This document shows, piece after piece, positions 31,212 through 35,945 of a stretch of DNA of 35,945 nucleotides. Made by a program: the position numbers and the translations under genes. Every line of letters starts with the position of its first letter. Positions within the stretch are counted from its first letter, which is position 1. The notes under the pieces were generated by a model that was not told where the DNA came from, ran no database searches, and saw nothing but the letters and a program-made list of their open reading frames with translations. This DNA is from Akkermansiaceae bacterium (lineage in GTDB: Bacteria > Verrucomicrobiota > Verrucomicrobiia > Verrucomicrobiales > Akkermansiaceae), in NCBI GenBank assembly GCA_026461385.1, contig JAPJNB010000102.1, positions 1 to 35,945 of the forward strand. Direction: 5' to 3'.

Positions 31212-32146
31212 AGCACGATTTCCTTCCACCCCAACGACCTCGCGGTGTCGCTCTCATGGCGGTGCTCTGGTTGATTGCGATCCTCGCGATGGCCTGCATG
31301 ACCACCTTGCGGGTCATTTCCTTCGACATGGAGATCGCAACCGCCAAGGTCCATGGTTCCCGCGCACGGCAAATGGCAGAAATGGGCATCGCCATCGGCT
31401 CGAACCCCGCGGTCAAACGCTCGGACCCGATCCTTCGCCAACTCAATGCCGAAACCGGCGAGGGCTTCGAGGCCAGGGTGGTTTCCGAAGGCGGACGCTT
31501 CAACATCAACTCAACCCTCATGCAGGGCGACAAGGAGCTACTGACCTCGATGTTTGTGAACTGGGGCCTCGACGTGGCGGTTGCCCAAGGTGTCGTCGAT
31601 TCTCTCATCGACTGGATTGACACCGATGATGACGAACAGATGAAAGGCGCTGAGAAAAAATATTACGAAGGGATCGGCCGGATCAACCAACCGTTCAATC
31701 ATCCGTTTTATGACCTTTCCGAAATGAGCCTCGTCCGCGGCATGGAGTTGGTCGAAGCGGTCCGTCCCGATTGGCGGAACTGGTTCACCGTGTGGAGCAG
31801 CGGGGGCCTTGACCTGAATGAGGCGACACCCGAGCTGATCGCCGCCGCCGCCGAAATTCCCGCCGAACAAGCCGAAATCATCCCCGAGACCGTCGCCGGC
31901 TTGGATGGCATCAAGGATACAACCGACGATGTTCCTTTTCAAAATCCTTCCGCAGCTCTTGATCTTTTGGGAATAGACCCACAAGGTCGCCCTGATCTTT
32001 CGCGGAGATTCACCACCAACGATCCGACCACCCGCGTGGAAAGCATCGGCTATGCCGAGGGCGTGAAGCGCAAAATCAGCATCATCATTCGCAACCGCAC
32101 CGGCAAACCGGCTCTCCTCGAACGTACCGAAGAAATCATCCCGTGA
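31208..32146 (+). CDS. gspK: Type II secretion minor pseudopilin GspK-like
   Basis: The 312-residue protein has a prepilin-type start, RPRG-VALMAVLWLIAILAM, with the family-typical absence of Glu at position 5. The body continues with LRVISFDMEIATAKVHGSRA (RQMAEMGIA), NSTLMQGDKE and the Asp-rich VDSLIDWIDTDDDEQMKGAE, which is the GspK hallmark. LNEATPELIAAAA and RVESIGYAEGVKRKISIII close it. GspK caps the pseudopilus and initiates assembly. The start overlaps the gspJ stop by ATGA. Confidence 0.87.
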   Translation: MKHDFLPPQRPRGVALMAVLWLIAILAMACMTTLRVISFDMEIATAKVHGSRARQMAEMGIAIGSNPAVKRSDPILRQLNAETGEGFEARVVSEGGRFNINSTLMQGDKELLTSMFVNWGLDVAVAQGVVDSLIDWIDTDDDEQMKGAEKKYYEGIGRINQPFNHPFYDLSEMSLVRGMELVEAVRPDWRNWFTVWSSGGLDLNEATPELIAAAAEIPAEQAEIIPETVAGLDGIKDTTDDVPFQNPSAALDLLGIDPQGRPDLSRRFTTNDPTTRVESIGYAEGVKRKISIIIRNRTGKPALLERTEEIIP

Positions 32147-33375
32147 GTAAAAACACCCAAAACGTGCTTCTCGTCCCCGGCGAATCTGGCTGGGAAATCT
32201 GGACCGGCCCCACCGGTTCCGCCCTGGAACTTCACGAAGTCACCGCGTGCGAGCGCCCGGGCGACCTCACGAATCTTCCCAGCGGCGATTTGCTGCTGCT
32301 CTTCCCCGTCAAGGCGATCACCGCGCTCCCCATGCGGGTGACCAGCGACGACACCTCGCTTTTCCCCGACCTTGCGGCCCTCCATGCCGAGCGCCTCGGA
32401 CTGCGCCCAGACCCGATGGCGGGCCAACTCACCGACTTGTTCGTGATCGCCCGTGAGGCGGAAAACACCGCGCTGCTTTCCGTCCTGCTCCGTGCCCCAG
32501 GTGAGGGTGACATGCCACCCCGCGGACCCAAGAGTTTCGACCTCTCTGCCCGTGCTTACCCGCTCGCTGGCGACGCCCTCGCCGTTTGGATGGAACTCGG
32601 CCGTTGGGTTTTCAGCCTCTCGCATCAAGGGAATTTGGTGTACTGCCAAGCCACCTCCGGCACCTCACGCAGCCCCGACGAAGCCCTGGCCCGAGAGATC
32701 CGCTTGGCGCTCATCCAGCTTTCGCTGCAGGGCCTCGAAATCGAGCCGGCCCGCATCGTCGTCTGGACGAACTCGGAAAACCTCAACCTCGCTGCCCTCG
32801 CCGCCGGATTTAAGGCCCCCGTGGAAATCTCAGCCCGCCCCGCCCCCACGCTGCCAGATCCCATCAGCAAGCTCCTCCCTGCCGATGTCCGCGCCGCCCG
32901 CCGCGAGGCAAAACGCCGCCAAAATATCATGGTCGGAGTCGCCGCCGTCGCCACCCTTTACCTCACCGCCATCGGCTGGTTTAGCTACGGCCTCTGGAAA
33001 GACAGCGCCTCGACTCAGAAGCTCAAGCAGCAAGCCGCCGCCGCCGCCCCAGAAGGCAAGGCGTACGCGACCCACATGGAAAAATGGGACGAGCTTTCCC
33101 CCGCCATCGAACTGACGAATTCCCCCGTCGATATCCTCAGCCGAGTCGCCGCCTGCATCCCGGCCAACAGCGGACTCCGCCTGAAAACCGCAGAAATCAG
33201 CGGCACGGAAATCAAGCTGATCGGCGAGGCTCCCCAACTCCAAGCGGTCAACAGCTTCAGCCTCAACCTTGACAAAAACACCGATCTAGCCCAGTTCGAC
33301 TGGCAGACCCCAGAGCCGAACCAATCGACTCGCGGGTGGGAATTCGTCTTCAGCGGCGATGTCCCGCATCCTTGA
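32143..33375 (+). CDS. gspL: Type II secretion inner-membrane platform protein, GspL-like
   Basis: The 410-residue protein begins at GTG 32143, overlapping the gspK stop by GTGA. The N-terminal cytoplasmic part (1-255) is consistent with the actin-like fold of GspL/PilM but shows no clear phosphate loops. One membrane helix lies at about 262-284 (MVGVAAVATLYLTAIGWFSYG). The periplasmic part resembles PilN/GspL ferredoxin-like domains (DILSRVAACIPANSGLRLKT). GspL links the ATPase GspE to the pseudopilus platform. The identification is from architecture and order. A PilM-PilN fusion is an equally valid description. Confidence 0.7.
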   Translation: MSKNTQNVLLVPGESGWEIWTGPTGSALELHEVTACERPGDLTNLPSGDLLLLFPVKAITALPMRVTSDDTSLFPDLAALHAERLGLRPDPMAGQLTDLFVIAREAENTALLSVLLRAPGEGDMPPRGPKSFDLSARAYPLAGDALAVWMELGRWVFSLSHQGNLVYCQATSGTSRSPDEALAREIRLALIQLSLQGLEIEPARIVVWTNSENLNLAALAAGFKAPVEISARPAPTLPDPISKLLPADVRAARREAKRRQNIMVGVAAVATLYLTAIGWFSYGLWKDSASTQKLKQQAAAAAPEGKAYATHMEKWDELSPAIELTNSPVDILSRVAACIPANSGLRLKTAEISGTEIKLIGEAPQLQAVNSFSLNLDKNTDLAQFDWQTPEPNQSTRGWEFVFSGDVPHP

Positions 33376-33388
33376 TTTTTCAGCTCCA

Positions 33389-33417
33389 CTGACAAAAATT
33401 CTCCACCACGGCATTAT
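33389..33417 (+). promoter_or_regulatory. Candidate internal promoter before gspM
   Basis: CTGACA (33389-33394), a 17-base spacer and CATTAT (33412-33417) fit a sigma-70-type promoter moderately, with the first base of TTGACA changed and two changes in TATAAT. The ATG of gspM is 37 bases downstream. The 78-bp gap from 33376 to 33453 is the largest break within the cluster, which fits a second transcription start for gspM-C-D. Confidence 0.35.
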
Positions 33418-33453
33418 TCGGTCAGCACACCCGCATCCACGTTATTTTCATTC

Positions 33454-33984
33454 ATGTCATTCCGCGAAAAAAAACTTCTCATCTTCTTTGCCCTCGCGGG
33501 GTTTGTCGTGCTGAATTTCCTCGCATTCGGCTTCTTGAAATCGAAGCGCCTCCAAGTGACCCGCGCCCAAGAACAGGCCCGCCAAGAACTCGCGACCGCA
33601 GAGCAGTTCCAAGAAAGCAGCCAGTTGATCGCCGACCAAATGGAATGGCTCGCCGCTCACGAGCCGCAACCGACCGCCAACCAAGAAGCCCAAACCACGC
33701 TCCAACAACTGGCCGAGCGCGAAGCCAAGGCCGCCGGACTCACGATCAAATCCCAAAAACCCCTCCCCACCGATTCCGCCGAGGGCAAACATTACCACCG
33801 CGCGAAACTCCAAATCACCGTGACCGGCACCGAACAAGCACTCTACACGTGGTTCGACCGCATCAACATGCCTGACCAGCTCCGCATCGCCACCCAGATC
33901 CGCATGTCGCCCGACACCCAAGACGACACGAAGATCGACTGCACCGCCACGATCGACCAGTGGTTTGTACCATCCACCCTTTAA
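33454..33984 (+). CDS. gspM: Type II secretion inner-membrane protein, GspM/PilO-like
   Basis: The protein has 176 residues with one N-terminal membrane segment (about 8-28, LLIFFALAGFVVLNFLAFGF). A short coiled coil rich in Gln/Glu follows (RAQEQARQELATAEQFQESS). A C-terminal ferredoxin-like domain follows (LTIKSQKPLP, KLQITVTGTEQALYTWFDRI, ATQIRMSPD). This is the GspM/PilO layout, and the protein would pair with the GspL-like product. Its 3' end lies 38 bases before the next start. Sequence alone does not decide between GspM and PilO names. Confidence 0.75.
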   Translation: MSFREKKLLIFFALAGFVVLNFLAFGFLKSKRLQVTRAQEQARQELATAEQFQESSQLIADQMEWLAAHEPQPTANQEAQTTLQQLAEREAKAAGLTIKSQKPLPTDSAEGKHYHRAKLQITVTGTEQALYTWFDRINMPDQLRIATQIRMSPDTQDDTKIDCTATIDQWFVPSTL

Positions 33985-34022
33985 CTCGCCTTTTTTTGAA
34001 AGCTCCGGCACTCCATCCCGTC

Positions 34023-34640
34023 ATGCTGCTCCTCGCCCTCACCGGCTTGGCGGTGGCGGATTTACCCAAAAAGCCGCCCCTCAGCCGTTACTCCGGGCTC
34101 TGGACGAACTCACCCTTCACCTCCAAGCCGCCACCGGCCGACCAAGGCCCAGAAGTCAACCCGCTCGACGACTACGCGCTCATCGGCGTGTCTCCCATCG
34201 GCGGCAGCGGCTACCGCGTGACGCTCATCAACAAGAAAAAAACCGACGAACGCATCACCGTCGACTCCGGCAGCACGAAGACGGAGTTTAAAATCATCGA
34301 GGTGATCCGGAAAGACGGCAACCCGCAGGGCACGACCGTGAAAATGTCATCAGGCACCCAGGTCGGAATGGTGGCATTTGACGACAAACTTCTATCGCTG
34401 GTGGCCGCTCCCGCCGCCAAAGCACCGCAACCTGGCCAAATTCCGCAGAACGGCATCCCTGGCCAACAACCGCAGGTGGTCCAGCCCGGCGTGCCCCAAC
34501 CCGCTGGCGCAAACCCGCAAATTCAACGCCAACCCCGGCCACGGGTGGTCCCTCCTTCCACCGGAGGCCAAATCCAGCCCAGTCACATCCAGCCCGGCCA
34601 GTCTGGCCAAAAACAACGCCCGGACCGCCGAGGCCCCTAA
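34023..34640 (+). CDS. Putative GspC/PilP-like periplasmic component with Pro/Gln-rich tail
   Basis: The 205-residue product starts at ATG 34023 with a signal-peptide-like segment (MLLLALTGLAVADLPKK). A GTG at 33960 would overlap gspM and is less likely. LWTNSPFTSKP and DYALIGVSPIGGSGYRVTLI, then RITVDSGSTKTEFKIIEVI, look like the homology-region/PilP-like beta fold that docks on the secretin N0 domain. From about residue 145 the sequence is low complexity (PGQIPQNGIPGQQPQVVQPG, PQPAG). The immediately following gene is gspD, which supports a GspC-type role. There is no PDZ domain. The function is inferred from context. Confidence 0.6.
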   Translation: MLLLALTGLAVADLPKKPPLSRYSGLWTNSPFTSKPPPADQGPEVNPLDDYALIGVSPIGGSGYRVTLINKKKTDERITVDSGSTKTEFKIIEVIRKDGNPQGTTVKMSSGTQVGMVAFDDKLLSLVAAPAAKAPQPGQIPQNGIPGQQPQVVQPGVPQPAGANPQIQRQPRPRVVPPSTGGQIQPSHIQPGQSGQKQRPDRRGP

Positions 34641-34670
34641 TTCTCCAACTTGCTCTAACCGTTTTTCTCC

Positions 34671-35945
34671 ATGTCCTGCCATCGCTCCATCGCACTCCTG
34701 CTTCTCGGCCTCATCTCCGCGTCCGCTCAACCACCTGCAGTGCCCGTCAGCCCTGCCGCCCCAGCAACGCCCGCTGCGGTCGCCGCGCCTGATACTTCTT
34801 CAGCCCCGGCTCCTGCAACCCCTGCGCCTCCGGCAAGCGCAACTCCACCGCCTCCGGGGGTCCCGATCCCAGGCGTCGTTCCGCCCCCGGCCGCTGGAAT
34901 TCCGAGCTTCAAATCCCCTGCGCCCAACCCGCCACTCGGCGAGACCAAAATCACCGCCGACATCAACGAGCCCAAACTCAGCGGCAACGCACTCGCCGGC
35001 CTCTACCGGAAATACACCGGCCGCCGCGTGATCGTCTCCGCCGCCGCTTCCACGGCCGAATTCTCGTTCGTCCAAGAAGCCACCCCCCAAGACCCGCTCA
35101 CCTTCGCTCAAGCCGCCGAACTCTTGAAAAAGGCCGCCACCATCGAAAACTTCGTTTTCGTCCCCGACGAGCAAGACCCCACCCTCGACATCCTCACGCT
35201 CTCCACCGGCGGCATCCGCCCAACCGGCCGCGGCGTCGACGTCTACAACGAAAACAAACCCCTGCCCGATGGCGACGCGGTCATTTCCTATGTAATGACG
35301 CTCAGCTTCATCAAACCCGCCGAGGCGGTGAACACCTTCACCCAGATCATCGGCCAGTTCGGCTCCTACGGCTCGATCGCCCCAGTGCCAAATGCCTCCG
35401 CCGTGGTCATCACGGAAAACACGTCGCTCATCCGGAAGCTCATCGACCTGAAAAAGGAAATCGACAAGCCGTCCTCACAGATCGCCACCCGTTTCATCAA
35501 GGTCCAGTTCGCCGACGTCACGGAAATCGCCACCACGCTCAATGAGCTCCTGAACGCCCAGCAGTCTGCCCAAAAAACCGCTGGCATCCAGCGTGCCGAT
35601 TCGCCGGCACCGGTTCCCGCAGCGGTTCCCGGCGTCCCCGCTCAACCGGTTGCCGCCGGTGCCAAGGCGGGCGCAGCCAGCTCCGCAGGGGGCGAGGAAA
35701 CCCCCGTCCAGATCATCCCCGACCCACGCACCAACCGCATCTTCGCCATGGGCCGCCCCGTGGACCTCTTGTTCGTGGAAGGCCTGATCCGCGAGTTCGA
35801 CGTGGAAACCAGCGAGAAAAATTTCCTCCGTCGCAAGCTCCGCTTCCTCACGGTGTCCGATTTCCTACCGATCGCTGGCGACGCGTTGGGCCGGGCGTTC
35901 GGCGGCACGGGCGAGGGTGGTGGCGGTGCCGCGGGTGCTGCCAAC
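34671..35945 (+). CDS. gspD: Type II secretion secretin GspD, N-terminal part (runs off the window)
   Basis: The frame is open from ATG 34671 to the window end (425 codons), so only the N-terminal portion is visible. Residues 1-20 (MSCHRSIALLLLGLISASAQ) are a signal peptide, probably cut before Gln20. A Pro/Ala-rich stretch (about 21-85) follows, an unusual linker for a secretin. N0 begins near 100 (ITADINEPKLSGNALAGLYR). N1 comprises ISYVMTLSFIKPAEAVNTF and SAVVITENTSLIRKLIDLKK. N2 comprises TRFIKVQFADVTEIATTLNE and VQIIPDPRTNRIFAMG, split by a Pro/Ala/Gly insert. The secretin barrel domain lies beyond 35945. It forms the outer-membrane channel. Confidence 0.88.
   Translation, partial: MSCHRSIALLLLGLISASAQPPAVPVSPAAPATPAAVAAPDTSSAPAPATPAPPASATPPPPGVPIPGVVPPPAAGIPSFKSPAPNPPLGETKITADINEPKLSGNALAGLYRKYTGRRVIVSAAASTAEFSFVQEATPQDPLTFAQAAELLKKAATIENFVFVPDEQDPTLDILTLSTGGIRPTGRGVDVYNENKPLPDGDAVISYVMTLSFIKPAEAVNTFTQIIGQFGSYGSIAPVPNASAVVITENTSLIRKLIDLKKEIDKPSSQIATRFIKVQFADVTEIATTLNELLNAQQSAQKTAGIQRADSPAPVPAAVPGVPAQPVAAGAKAGAASSAGGEETPVQIIPDPRTNRIFAMGRPVDLLFVEGLIREFDVETSEKNFLRRKLRFLTVSDFLPIAGDALGRAFGGTGEGGGGAAGAAN

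Overview
The window looks like chromosomal DNA of a Gram-negative member of the Verrucomicrobiota, probably Verrucomicrobiales. This is inferred from gene content and not proven. The pointers are a long, insertion-bearing IspG of the kind known from Chlamydiae, Bacteroidetes and plants, a type II secretion cluster, glycine-zipper and proline-rich lipoproteins, a GTP-type PEP carboxykinase, a squalene/phytoene synthase-family enzyme, a carboxynorspermidine-dehydrogenase-like enzyme, and adjacent gyrB-gyrA. Base composition is moderately high GC (about 55-60% by eye). Several genes overlap their neighbour by an ATGA or GTGA tetranucleotide.

Layout. (1) 1-2850, accessory-looking: a broken transposase end, an AAA+ ATPase of the DUF4143 family behind a perfect 9-bp inverted repeat, and a coiled-coil DUF2130 protein. 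(2) 2888-5497, minus strand: ispG, clpS and a DUF2017-like gene in one operon. (3) 5599-13025: an O6-alkylguanine-DNA methyltransferase, a two-domain M16 peptidase, a small anchored protein, a glycine-zipper lipoprotein, signal peptidase I translationally coupled to a squalene/phytoene synthase, a Pro-rich lipoprotein and an SGNH-like lipoprotein. (4) 13022-17105: a XerC/D-type recombinase and, divergently, a RecB/AddA-type helicase-nuclease, with a 16-bp perfect palindrome between them. (5) 17204-21050: pckG, a DUF2071 protein and a MoeB/ThiF-rhodanese fusion. (6) 21064-28811, minus strand: carboxynorspermidine-dehydrogenase-like gene, RNase D, gyrB and gyrA. (7) 28960-35945: type II secretion genes in the order G-H-I-J-K-L-M-C-D. 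The gspD gene is cut by the window edge.

Most genes are housekeeping: isoprenoid precursor synthesis, N-end-rule proteolysis, DNA repair and topology, protein export and secretion, and gluconeogenesis. The most unusual signal is not a gene. The hexamer TGTTAG, usually extended to TGTTAGA, occurs 29 times on both strands between 2938 and 25280. It is carried in different reading frames and once in an intergenic region, and it is absent from both flanks, including the whole type II secretion cluster. Other points of interest are non-Ser/non-Asp residues at both classical quinolone-contact positions of GyrA, a ClpS-DUF2017 pair outside actinobacteria, and an AddA-like protein with no partner subunit in view.
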